DNA from: Nanobdellota archaeon
GTDB lineage: Archaea; Nanobdellota; Nanobdellia; Parvarchaeales; Parvarchaeaceae
Length of the DNA: 48,764 bases
Assembly: GCA_021818905.1 (NCBI GenBank)
Contig: JAKASS010000009.1
Location: forward strand, 1-48,764
Direction: 5' to 3'
Shown here: positions 6,295 to 13,282 of the stretch, one piece after another
Layout: each line of letters begins with the position of its first letter
Numbering within the stretch: the first letter of the stretch is position 1
Made by a program: the position numbers and the translations under genes
The notes under the pieces: model-generated
Databases searched by the model: none
What the model was told of the DNA's origin: nothing
Seen by the model: only the letters and a program-made list of their open reading frames with translations

Positions 6295-7401
6295 TTACCT
6301 GTCTATTTCTCCAGGCACCGGGTCAAGGCTCCCTAGTATTGCCACTAGGTCGGCTACTTTGCTCCCAACGAAAAGCTCTTTTACAGCCTGGATTGTATAA
6401 AATGACGGCGCCCTTATTTTTAGTCTGTAAGGTTTTTGATCGCCGTTTGTGACCATGTACATCGCAGCTTCCCCACGAGGGGTCTCTTGCCTTACAAAAG
6501 TGTATTTAGGCGGGATTTTGAATATCCACGGCACCTTTACTTTTACTTCGCCGGAAGGGATGTCTTTTATTATTTGTCTTATTATTTTTATCGACTCTAA
6601 GATCTCGTTTACTCTCACCATGAATCTCGCGTAACAATCTCCGGCAGTTTCGGTCATCACGTCAAAGTCGACTTTATCGTAGGCAAGATATGGGTCGTCT
6701 TTGCGGATGTCTCTTTTTACCCCCGATGCCCTTATGTTGGGGCCGGTGATCCCATATTTTACTATCTGTTCCTTGCTTATCACTCCCACTCCCACCATTC
6801 GCATCTTGAAAAGGCCATTTTCGTATGAGAGCGCTTTGTATTCGTTTTTTACTTTGCTTTCAATGATATTCAGAGTCGACAATAGTCTTTCAGAGAATCC
6901 TTCTGGTAGATCATAATAGAGCCCGCCTATGGAAACATACATCGGCGCAAGCCGACCTCCGCTGACTTCTTCCGTGAGGTCCATCAAAAGTTCTCGCTCC
7001 CTGAATCCCCACATAAACAAAGTAGTATTGCCAAGGTCTTCGCCCATATGAGCGAGGAAAAGCAGATGGCTCATCATCCTCTGCATTTCGCACATAAGCG
7101 TCCTTATGTAGATCGCCCGCGGCGGCACAGTTATGCCGAGGGCATTTTCGACTGTCGTGGCATAAAGCACTTCCCAATTTAGGGCGGATATGTAGTCGAG
7201 CTTGTCAGCTATCGGCATGAAGCTGTTAAAATATTTCATCTCAGCCATCTTCTCTACGCCGCGATGCACGAAACCTATTTCAGGTTCGACTTTCTTTATC
7301 GTGTCCTGGTCTATTTCGACTACGAATTTTAAGACCCCGTGTGTAGAAGGATGCACCGGCCCGATGTTTATCGTTATCTTGTTCCTGTTTTTATTTTCCA
7401 T
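6295..7401 (-). CDS. nuoD: NADH-quinone oxidoreductase subunit D (49 kDa)
   Basis: 368 aa, normal for NuoD. The N-terminal GPVHPSTHGVLKF motif and GFVHRGVEKMAE are diagnostic of the 49-kDa/NiFe-hydrogenase large-subunit-like protein that forms the quinone site with NuoB. The C-terminus LGSLDPVPGEIDR is typical (canonical ends ..GSIDIVFGEVDR). Not fused to NuoC, which is the separate gene 1 nt upstream. Confidence 0.95.
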   Translation of the reverse strand: MENKNRNKITINIGPVHPSTHGVLKFVVEIDQDTIKKVEPEIGFVHRGVEKMAEMKYFNSFMPIADKLDYISALNWEVLYATTVENALGITVPPRAIYIRTLMCEMQRMMSHLLFLAHMGEDLGNTTLFMWGFRERELLMDLTEEVSGGRLAPMYVSIGGLYYDLPEGFSERLLSTLNIIESKVKNEYKALSYENGLFKMRMVGVGVISKEQIVKYGITGPNIRASGVKRDIRKDDPYLAYDKVDFDVMTETAGDCYARFMVRVNEILESIKIIRQIIKDIPSGEVKVKVPWIFKIPPKYTFVRQETPRGEAAMYMVTNGDQKPYRLKIRAPSFYTIQAVKELFVGSKVADLVAILGSLDPVPGEIDR

Positions 7402-7402
7402 T

Positions 7403-7873
7403 TTAGAATTTAAGATCGAGGCCGGTCCAGTTCCTTACTTCGTCCGTGACTTCGAAGTCCTTTCTAAGGGGTCTGCCTGGCCAGTCTTCCGGCAAAAGCA
7501 CCCTTCTCAGGTCCTTATGGCCTTTGAAGTCTATCCCGAACATATCATAGGCTTCTCTTTCCTCCCAGTCGGCGGATCCGAGTAAATTAGAGATGGAGTC
7601 CACACTAGGATCATCATGTTCGATGTCGACGCGAAGAGTAAGTATGTCATTCTTTGAATAGCTTGTAAATATGTAATTCATCTCGAAGACTTTAGGCGGT
7701 CTGTCTACTACCATCAGCATAAAAAGGATATCAAAATGATTTTTTATCTCGCTCACAATAGTCTTTAGTTTCGTTTTATCGCTAAGCAGGATTATAGTTT
7801 CGTTCCTATTTGTGCTCACGACGTCACTTAGAAGCGTCGGAAACCTACCCTTTATTGTGTCCGAAGATTCCAT
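7403..7873 (-). CDS. nuoC: NADH-quinone oxidoreductase subunit C (30 kDa)
   Basis: 156 aa. The C-terminal block WEEREAYDMFGIDFKGHKDL followed by RRVLLPEDWPGRPLRKD is the 30-kDa subunit signature. It sits between nuoB and nuoD in the peripheral arm gene order. The annotated ATG at 7873 overlaps the nuoB end by 29 nt; no closer methionine gives a full N-terminal domain, so I keep it. Structural subunit with no cofactor. Confidence 0.93.
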   Translation of the reverse strand: MESSDTIKGRFPTLLSDVVSTNRNETIILLSDKTKLKTIVSEIKNHFDILFMLMVVDRPPKVFEMNYIFTSYSKNDILTLRVDIEHDDPSVDSISNLLGSADWEEREAYDMFGIDFKGHKDLRRVLLPEDWPGRPLRKDFEVTDEVRNWTGLDLKF

Positions 7874-8387
7874 CTTGGTACCTTTTTATCTTATTTTCTT
7901 TTATCAGTTTCTGGAGGACCAGCACCGCATCCATAAACATTTCTGGTCTCGGCGGGCAGCCGGGTATGTAAACATCTACGGGCATTATCCTGTCTATTCC
8001 TTCTATGCTGTTGTAACTATCATGGAAAAGACCGCCACTGATATTACAGGCTCCGACCGCGATCACGTATTTTGGCGAGGCCATCTGTTCATAAGCATTC
8101 AAAAGTCTTCGAGCCATCTTTTTTGATATCGTTCCGCTGCACAAGACGAGGTCTGCCTGTCGAGGCGAGTCGCCTACGAAAAGGGTACCAGTCCTATCTG
8201 CATCGATCTTCGTAGCGCCAAATGGGATCATCTCCATTGCGCAGCACTTTGTGCCGAACGTCAATGGCCAGAGAGAACGGCTTCTCCCCCAGTTCATTAC
8301 GCTTTGTATGAAATTCTCTGACTTCATGAATATCATTTCTCCTAGACCGGGATAGGAAAAGTCATTCGCGCCGATTTCTTCTGTCAT
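7845..8387 (-). CDS. nuoB: NADH-quinone oxidoreductase subunit B (PSST)
   Basis: 180 aa. Four cysteines for cluster N2 are visible: the tandem CC in KCCAMEM, the C in GACNISGG and the C in PGCPPRPE. SRSLWPLTFGTKCCA is the typical context. N2 is the last cluster before quinone. The GACNISGG variant differs from the common GACASSGG but keeps the ligand. It starts 2 nt after nuoA. Confidence 0.95.
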   Translation of the reverse strand: MTEEIGANDFSYPGLGEMIFMKSENFIQSVMNWGRSRSLWPLTFGTKCCAMEMIPFGATKIDADRTGTLFVGDSPRQADLVLCSGTISKKMARRLLNAYEQMASPKYVIAVGACNISGGLFHDSYNSIEGIDRIMPVDVYIPGCPPRPEMFMDAVLVLQKLIKENKIKRYQDGIFGHNKG

Positions 8388-8389
8388 AA

Positions 8390-8749
8390 CTATTGTATAA
8401 CCTCTCTAGAACGGTCTATTATGTATCTGACTAGGAGGACCATGTAAACGAGGCCTATCCCGACACCGACGAAAACGACGATGCCAAGTCGCTGGGCACT
8501 TTGTCCCCATAAGAAAAGAAATACGAGAAGCGCCTCGATTATTACGAAGATTATTGCGTAAAGGTAGTACTGAAAACCGACCAGTCTAGAGCCAGCAAAA
8601 GGCCTTTCTGCCGATTCTACTAGTGCTTTGCCCATCCCAGTTGGTTTTATCTTAGGGCTTAGTAAGTCCTCCGCGTATACAAGAGCTATCAGTCCAATGC
8701 CGCTAATGACTAGAAATACAAATAGCACAATAAAATTATTTATAGCCAT
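8390..8749 (-). CDS. nuoA: NADH-quinone oxidoreductase subunit A
   Basis: 119 aa with three transmembrane helices, like all NuoA. The loop after helix 1 holds the family segment ESAERPFAGSRLVGFQYYLY (canonical ECG..P.g.ar..f...fYl), with the usual loop cysteine replaced by Ala (ESAERP). First gene of the nuo operon; a weak TTTTAATT box lies about 30 bp upstream. Confidence 0.92.
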   Translation of the reverse strand: MAINNFIVLFVFLVISGIGLIALVYAEDLLSPKIKPTGMGKALVESAERPFAGSRLVGFQYYLYAIIFVIIEALLVFLFLWGQSAQRLGIVVFVGVGIGLVYMVLLVRYIIDRSREVIQ

Positions 8750-8821
8750 ATCAAGGTATACTAATCCTAAGAATTAAAACTTAATCCAGGACTGCGATAA
8801 AACGCAAGAGATTTAACGAGT

Positions 8822-8863
8822 CCGCCGAGAATCCCCTTTCGGAAGACAGGGGATAAAAGGCGG
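8822..8863. other. Two-tier stem-loop between nuoA and the AbrB-like gene
   Basis: CCGCC (8822-8826) pairs with GGCGG (8859-8863). Inside it ATCCCCT (8831-8837) pairs perfectly with AGGGGAT (8848-8854) around ttcggaagac. The structure resembles the subterminal hairpins of IS200/IS605 ends or a small structured RNA. No transposase is next to it. Apart from the AbrB-like ORF, 8750-9117 holds only a 20-codon ORF after 9018 that I do not trust. Confidence 0.45.
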
Positions 8864-8900
8864 TAAATAATGGCATTTATAATAATTATCGTATAATACT

Positions 8901-9017
8901 ATGAGAATAATAAGAAAGATATGGAAAGACGAGGCTACAAACCGATTGATCACGACTATCCCGAATGATCAAGGACTAAAAGAAGGAGACTATATGGAAG
9001 TCAAGAGGGTAAAATAA
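8901..9017 (+). CDS. Tiny AbrB/MazE-like protein
   Basis: 38 aa, below the ORF-track cutoff. It ends LKEGDYMEVKRVK and has TTIPNDQGLKEGDY in the middle, the swapped-hairpin AbrB/SpoVT pattern (usually V.IPkel.l..Gd.v.v). Residues MRIIRKIWKDEATNRLI give the first strands. Box A-like gtataata lies close upstream. AbrB-like proteins bind DNA as dimers and often act as antitoxins or autoregulators. No partner toxin is visible; the neighbouring hairpin could be a target. Function inferred only from fold. Confidence 0.6.
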   Translation: MRIIRKIWKDEATNRLITTIPNDQGLKEGDYMEVKRVK

Positions 9018-9117
9018 TATGCGCGATCACAGATTTAAATCGTATCCGACAGGCCACGTAGTCAAAACGCACTATTACTGAGCGAACCGCGGAGCCGACA
9101 TCTAGGAAGAAAGTAGT

Positions 9118-11028
9118 TTATTGTGGGAGTCCGTGCACATACCCTTCCACCATGTCCTCATCGGCTTCCAGATATCCTTCAGTATCGAGTCTCATCTTGG
9201 CTTTCCCTTTTCTGCATCCGAGGCTTTTAAGGTAGGCCATGAACTCCCTCGGGGTCTCGTTCACCCCGTCGGCGCTGAATATTATCTCCTTTGCGCCTTT
9301 CTCCCCGGCTCTTGCGATAAGGTCCCTGTAAACGGCATCGAATATCTGGGGTTTCCTGAAGGTGCGGTGCCCTTCTACGGAATCGACCAGGAGTCTGTCG
9401 TCTTCCATGTAGCATATGGCGCTCCCTAACGATCTGCCGCCTATACTATACCTTATAAGGCTGAATCTCTTGTCTTTACAGTAATCGTATATCCCTTCTT
9501 CATATCCTCTGGGAAGATAAACGCAGGCGATCTGTACCCTGCCGTCATAATCCAGTGGATCATTGCTTTCCACCGCTTCAAGGACGTTCTTTCCCGTGAT
9601 ACCGATCTCCCTGTGATCTGCGGCTGCGAGTACGTCGTTTATGGCCTCGTCTTTGGTGTCTTTAAGCTCTTTGATGGCTTGGTCCACGCGTCCCTCTTTT
9701 ACGTAGCCGGCTATCTTCCCGATCATGGACTTATAGCCGGAATCGAAGGCGTTCCTTGCGCGTCTGATAGCCTTTTCACCCACTATCTTGCCCAGGACGC
9801 CTCTGGCTTCCGTCTCCTTCTCTGCGTCCCTGGAGCCCACTACCGCTATAAGGGAGAGATAAGGCAGCTTACCGTGATCTATCCTCAATGAACGGTCTTC
9901 CGTATCGTTCATAGTGATCGAATACGTCTTCCTGTCCTTCTCGCTTGAAGCGTTTACAAGGGCAGCCAATCCTTTACGGTCTTCCTTCTTAACCGAAAAC
10001 AGCATAAGTATCTGGTTCATGCCCAGTCCTTTGCTTATGCCATATTCAACGGAAACATATCCGTTCGCCATCCTCCGATAATCGGCGATATTCTCTTGGG
10101 TCGGGATGGGCAGTCCTTCCCCGGACTTGACGTAAGCGGCCACCGCATCGAGGCTTTCCTTTCCTTCTATAAGCGTATCCAGCCCCTTCTTATGGATGGT
10201 TATGAAGTCTTGCGCACACAATAAATCGAGTACATTGTTTCCGGCCCTGTTTACGATGTCGCATGCAGAAACGACGGTACCTTTATCCTTGGTATTCCAA
10301 GCGATTATTCCCAACCCATAAGCGACAGCTATGGCAGCTTCTCCCCCATATCTCCCGATCGTCCTTGCACATTCGGCAGCAGCATCTTTATCTTTAATAT
10401 TCGCAGCAATCTCCCCTAATCCATAAGCAACAGCCCCGGCAGCCTTTTCTTCATATCTCCCAATGGCATTCACTATCTCCTCAAGCGACATTATCTTAGC
10501 GACATTCATCACAGTGTCGTTATCTTTAGTATTCGCAGCGATATTCTCCAATCCATAAGCAACAGCCCTCGCAGCTTCTTCTCTGCATCTCCCTATGGTC
10601 TTTGCACATTCAACAACCGCATCTTTATCCGTAGTATACCAAGCGATATTCCCCAATCTATAAGCAATGTCCCCAGCAGCTTCTCCTCCATATCTCCCGA
10701 TCGTCCTTGCGCATTCGGCAGCGGCATCTTTATCTTTAGTATCCAAAGCGATATTCCCCAATCTATAAGCAATGGCCCCAGCAGCTTCTCCTTCGTATCT
10801 CCCAATGGTATTCACTATCTCCTCAAGCGACATAATGTTAGCGACATTCATCACAGTGTCTTTATCCTTAATATTCGCAGCAATCCCCCACAACCTATTA
10901 GCAACAGCCCCAGCAGCTTCTCCCCCATATCTATCAATGGTTTTTTCTACTGCAAGCCGGACACTTAGTTCAAGTCGGTCTATGGCGGCTATCCTAACGG
11001 GGTCTTGCAGTACCTCTTCAAGCTTCAT
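9118..11028 (-). CDS. 35/44-residue repeat protein, copy B (complete)
   Basis: 636 aa. Residues 1-31 are a short leader helix. Residues 32-259 are six tandem helical units starting (D/G)R(Y/C)..EAA.A.A..L..IA, ordered long(44)-short(35)-short-long-short-short. Residues 260-480 are a helical middle domain (ADYRRMANGYVSVEYGISKG) shared with copy A. Residues about 480-625 look alpha/beta, with SIGGRSLGSAICYMEDDRLL then strand-helix-strand, which could be a GNAT-like acyltransferase fold; I see no certain acyl-CoA loop. The C-terminal ~35 residues are nearly identical to copy C at the right edge. No signal peptide or membrane helix, so cytoplasmic. Strong box A 26 bp upstream. Function unknown. 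Confidence 0.88.
   Translation of the reverse strand: MKLEEVLQDPVRIAAIDRLELSVRLAVEKTIDRYGGEAAGAVANRLWGIAANIKDKDTVMNVANIMSLEEIVNTIGRYEGEAAGAIAYRLGNIALDTKDKDAAAECARTIGRYGGEAAGDIAYRLGNIAWYTTDKDAVVECAKTIGRCREEAARAVAYGLENIAANTKDNDTVMNVAKIMSLEEIVNAIGRYEEKAAGAVAYGLGEIAANIKDKDAAAECARTIGRYGGEAAIAVAYGLGIIAWNTKDKGTVVSACDIVNRAGNNVLDLLCAQDFITIHKKGLDTLIEGKESLDAVAAYVKSGEGLPIPTQENIADYRRMANGYVSVEYGISKGLGMNQILMLFSVKKEDRKGLAALVNASSEKDRKTYSITMNDTEDRSLRIDHGKLPYLSLIAVVGSRDAEKETEARGVLGKIVGEKAIRRARNAFDSGYKSMIGKIAGYVKEGRVDQAIKELKDTKDEAINDVLAAADHREIGITGKNVLEAVESNDPLDYDGRVQIACVYLPRGYEEGIYDYCKDKRFSLIRYSIGGRSLGSAICYMEDDRLLVDSVEGHRTFRKPQIFDAVYRDLIARAGEKGAKEIIFSADGVNETPREFMAYLKSLGCRKGKAKMRLDTEGYLEADEDMVEGYVHGLPQ
10252..10935 (-). 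repeat. Tandem 105/132-bp coding repeats of copy B (6 units)
   Basis: Six in-frame units in the order long-short-short-long-short-short. The basic period is therefore a three-unit super-repeat (L-S-S). Copy A has an extra short unit at the front, giving S-L-S-S-L-S-S. DNA-level similarity is high. Confidence 0.85.
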
Positions 11029-11049
11029 GCATATTCATGGATATAACTA

Positions 11050-11058
11050 TTATATAAA
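11050..11058 (-). promoter_or_regulatory. Box A of copy B repeat gene
   Basis: TTTATATAA on the minus strand, 26 bp before the ATG at 11028. The block atataactattatataaa is shared with copy A. Bases 11100-11220 beyond it hold only weak traces resembling a tnpB 3' end (ttgaaacaagaagcccc); nothing I would call. Confidence 0.7.
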
Positions 11059-11247
11059 TCCTCCATTTTATAGTGGTTACTTATTAAATCAATGTCTTTC
11101 ACTATCGCATCCGGCTTAAAGTGCTTTCCAGCAGGACGTTGAAACAAGAAGCCCCATGCAGAAGCCCTAGGTAGTTCACAATGCGTGCTAGCCAGGTGTC
11201 TTTAGCCGCTGGGATTAAAACTTAATCTAGGATGACGCGATTACATG

Positions 11248-11256
11248 TTTAAATAT
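11248..11256 (+). promoter_or_regulatory. Box A cut off from its gene by the IS
   Basis: TTTAAATAT is followed by 15 bp and then the IS5-like element. If the element and one copy of its 9-bp target duplication are removed, the box centre falls 27 bp before the ATG at 12255, exactly the spacing of other promoters here. So the IS entered between box A and the start codon. Confidence 0.65.
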
Positions 11257-11271
11257 CATTTGAAGTCTTAC

Positions 11272-12238
11272 GGCTCTGTAGAAATCCTCTAAAGTAAGCA
11301 CCTCTTTAATTATTATAGTAAATAAACAAAAAAAGAGGTGCTTATGAATAAAAATGGGAGTCCTTACTATAAAAGATTTGCGTCCATCGTATTGGGCATA
11401 GCGCGGAGGGCGTTGTCGCCCTTCTCGAACAAGTTCTCCAAGAAGACGTACACGCAGCCGCAGCTTGCTGCGTGCATCTGCCTGATGAAACACGAGAGAA
11501 AGCCTTATCGGGACGTCGTAGACGAGCTGGAAGAGCTCAAGGGATTGTTTGACTTCGATAAAGTCCCTCATTATACGACACTGCAGAAATTCTTCAAACG
11601 GATACCGCTGCGAGTATGGGATGCGATGCTGTCCTTCGCGTTTAGACTGTTCGGGATAAGAAGAATGGACGCCGCCATAGACTCCACTGGATACGATGAA
11701 CGAAACGCTTCCTATCACTACCTGTGGAGGATAGGAGAAGAACTGCGTAGAAAGGTGTTTACCAAGCATTCCATCGTCGTAGACCCGAAGACAAAAGCGA
11801 TAGCGGCTTCTTCCTCCAACCGAAGGTATGAAAGCGACAATAAGACTTTCACACCGCTCATGAAGAAAGCCGCCGAGATAGTGAAGATCGATAAGATACT
11901 GGCTGACAAAGGATACGATTCGGAGAGAAATCATAGGTTCGCAAGAGAGCGTCTTCACGCAGAATCGATCATTCCTGCAAGGAATGAAGACGTTCCCGTA
12001 TGGAAAACGAAAGGCAGATGGAGGAAGCTGATGAAGACGGACTTTCCACTCGACGAGTACCACAAACGAAGCATCGTGGAGACCGTCGACTCCGTGGAGA
12101 AGAGGAAGTTCGGCTCCACCTTGAGCAGCAAGCTGCATCCGGACAAGCTGAAGGAGGTGAAGGTGATCGACGTAATCTACGACATCCGGCGATGCATACA
12201 GCTTGCTTATATTGTTATCATAGGATTTCTACAGAGCC
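11272..12238 (+). mobile_element. IS5-family element (IS903-like ends), copy 1
   Basis: 967 bp with 17-bp perfect terminal inverted repeats (GGCTCTGTAGAAATCCT), flanked by a perfect 9-bp target duplication AAGTCTTAC (11263-11271 and 12239-12247). The GGCTyTGT end and 9-bp duplication resemble the IS903 group of IS5. It carries one transposase gene. The intact duplication indicates a simple, fairly recent insertion. It has displaced the promoter of the transglutaminase-like gene. Confidence 0.9.
11295..11344 (+). promoter_or_regulatory. Hairpin burying the transposase start and SD
   Basis: TAAGCACCTCTTT (11295-11307) pairs perfectly with AAAGAGGTGCTTA (11332-11344): 13 bp with a 24-nt A/T-rich loop. 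The 3' arm contains the Shine-Dalgarno GAGGTG and the A of the ATG. A read-through transcript would fold and block initiation, while a transcript starting at the ATG (a TATTATAGTAAAT box sits in the loop) would escape. The same structure is in copy 2 (18359-18408). Confidence 0.7.
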
Positions 12239-12276
12239 AAGTCTTACTATTCAAATGTCCAATGGTCTCAATGTAG
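11344..12276 (+). CDS. IS5-family DDE transposase, copy 1
   Basis: About 310 aa as read here. The DDE signature is visible: AIDSTGYDERNASYHY (first Asp), DKILADKGYDSERNHRF (second Asp, DKGYD), and YHKRSIVETVDSVEKRKFGS (Glu with the following K/R). The N-terminus is basic. The start is taken at ATG 11344, not the GTG six bases earlier, because GAGGTG is then a well-placed ribosome-binding site. No stop codon lies inside the element: the frame passes through the right inverted repeat (GFLQS) and ends at 12276 in flanking DNA. Catalytic residues are intact. Confidence 0.9.
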   Translation: MNKNGSPYYKRFASIVLGIARRALSPFSNKFSKKTYTQPQLAACICLMKHERKPYRDVVDELEELKGLFDFDKVPHYTTLQKFFKRIPLRVWDAMLSFAFRLFGIRRMDAAIDSTGYDERNASYHYLWRIGEELRRKVFTKHSIVVDPKTKAIAASSSNRRYESDNKTFTPLMKKAAEIVKIDKILADKGYDSERNHRFARERLHAESIIPARNEDVPVWKTKGRWRKLMKTDFPLDEYHKRSIVETVDSVEKRKFGSTLSSKLHPDKLKEVKVIDVIYDIRRCIQLAYIVIIGFLQSQVLLFKCPMVSM

Positions 12277-13244
12277 TGGTCGTAAGCGGAACTCCTACAA
12301 AGGAAGAGCAGAAGATTATAGAGACTTTTAAAAAAGAAGATGAGGTCGAGTATCGGCACGCTATAAAGCAAAAAGGCACAAAGAGAGCCAAGATATGCTT
12401 AGAAACTATATTGGATAATTATCCAGGCTTTCAGTCAAGCCAGTTTGGAAAGTCTCTACTTGATGTCGCAAAAGGCTATGGCAACAGCCTGCAGAGAGAA
12501 TACTTCAATAAAGTAAAACCGGGGCTTAAAAAAGGATGGAAAATCTGGCACGTTTTGAGGGGCGGCTATAATCGTTTATATTACCCGAATCAGGTTAAAG
12601 CTGGAGACCTGTGTTTTGCAGGAGGATACGGGGTCTTACTGCCAAAAGGCCGCAGGTTTGACAATTTAATCACAGATTTGTCATATGGGCACGAAATTAC
12701 AAACTTAGACGAACTCCTGCTCCAGCTAGGTTACGTTCACAAGAGGATAAGACACTATCTTCATACTTTTGCTACCAAATATAGAAACGAATTTTTTATG
12801 GCAGCGCCGGTATTTACAAGATATCAAGGCAGGGTAATGCGATTAGATGACTTTGTATCCGGAGAATTACCGGCGGTATGTTTTGAAAAGGCCCTGTCGC
12901 TGGCTATAGTCCTGTCTAGAGATCCTGCCCTTGAGCGTCTTAAAATAAAATCCTATCTAACTATAGGATATATGCTGGCTAAAGACAAACGTGACAAAAA
13001 TAGGTGGTCCAGACAAGAATCCGGTAGTCACGCATGGGTGAGGATAGATGTTCCGATGTCCGCCGAGGGATTCGGTCTGAGAGCCGGAAGCTATGTATTG
13101 GATCCCTCCGGCAATGGATTCTATTCTCTAAGCAACGAGACAAGACACAAATCCAAAAAATACATACCGTTTGAAAAGCAGAACTTATGGGGTAGTTTGT
13201 ACACCACTTTAAGACCAAAAAATACGCCTCCAAAATACAGGTAA
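12255..13244 (+). CDS. Transglutaminase-like (papain-fold) protein
   Basis: 329 aa from MSNGLNVVVVSGTP. The ORF-track start at 12000 lies inside the IS and is artificial. The C-terminal third has a Cys-His-Asp arrangement typical of transglutaminase-like proteins: AVCFEKALSLAIVLS, SHAWVRIDV and YVLDPSGNGF. The reaction (protease, amidase or cross-linking) cannot be told. The N-terminal two thirds are not recognised. Removing the IS restores a leaderless promoter at 27 bp, supporting this start. The gene is intact but its expression is probably altered; an outward box (gcttatattg, about 12202-12211) near the IS right end could partly replace the promoter. Confidence 0.7.
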   Translation: MSNGLNVVVVSGTPTKEEQKIIETFKKEDEVEYRHAIKQKGTKRAKICLETILDNYPGFQSSQFGKSLLDVAKGYGNSLQREYFNKVKPGLKKGWKIWHVLRGGYNRLYYPNQVKAGDLCFAGGYGVLLPKGRRFDNLITDLSYGHEITNLDELLLQLGYVHKRIRHYLHTFATKYRNEFFMAAPVFTRYQGRVMRLDDFVSGELPAVCFEKALSLAIVLSRDPALERLKIKSYLTIGYMLAKDKRDKNRWSRQESGSHAWVRIDVPMSAEGFGLRAGSYVLDPSGNGFYSLSNETRHKSKKYIPFEKQNLWGSLYTTLRPKNTPPKYR

Positions 13245-13282
13245 CCATACAGGTTTATATCTTGAAGGAATGATTAAATCAA

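Noticed and set aside
11100-11220. Possible tnpB 3' end / IS605 right end before the IS5 copy
   Set aside because: Only a short resemblance (ttgaaacaagaagcccc) with no RuvC motif, no frame and no hairpin; too weak to annotate.
11227-12138. 303-aa minus-strand ORF (and 18324..19202)
   Set aside because: Antisense to the IS5-like transposase in both copies; the plus-strand frame has the DDE motifs and ribosome-binding site.
12000-13244. 414-aa ORF taken as one protein
   Set aside because: The first 85 codons are an out-of-frame reading of the IS; the real gene begins at 12255 after the target duplication.
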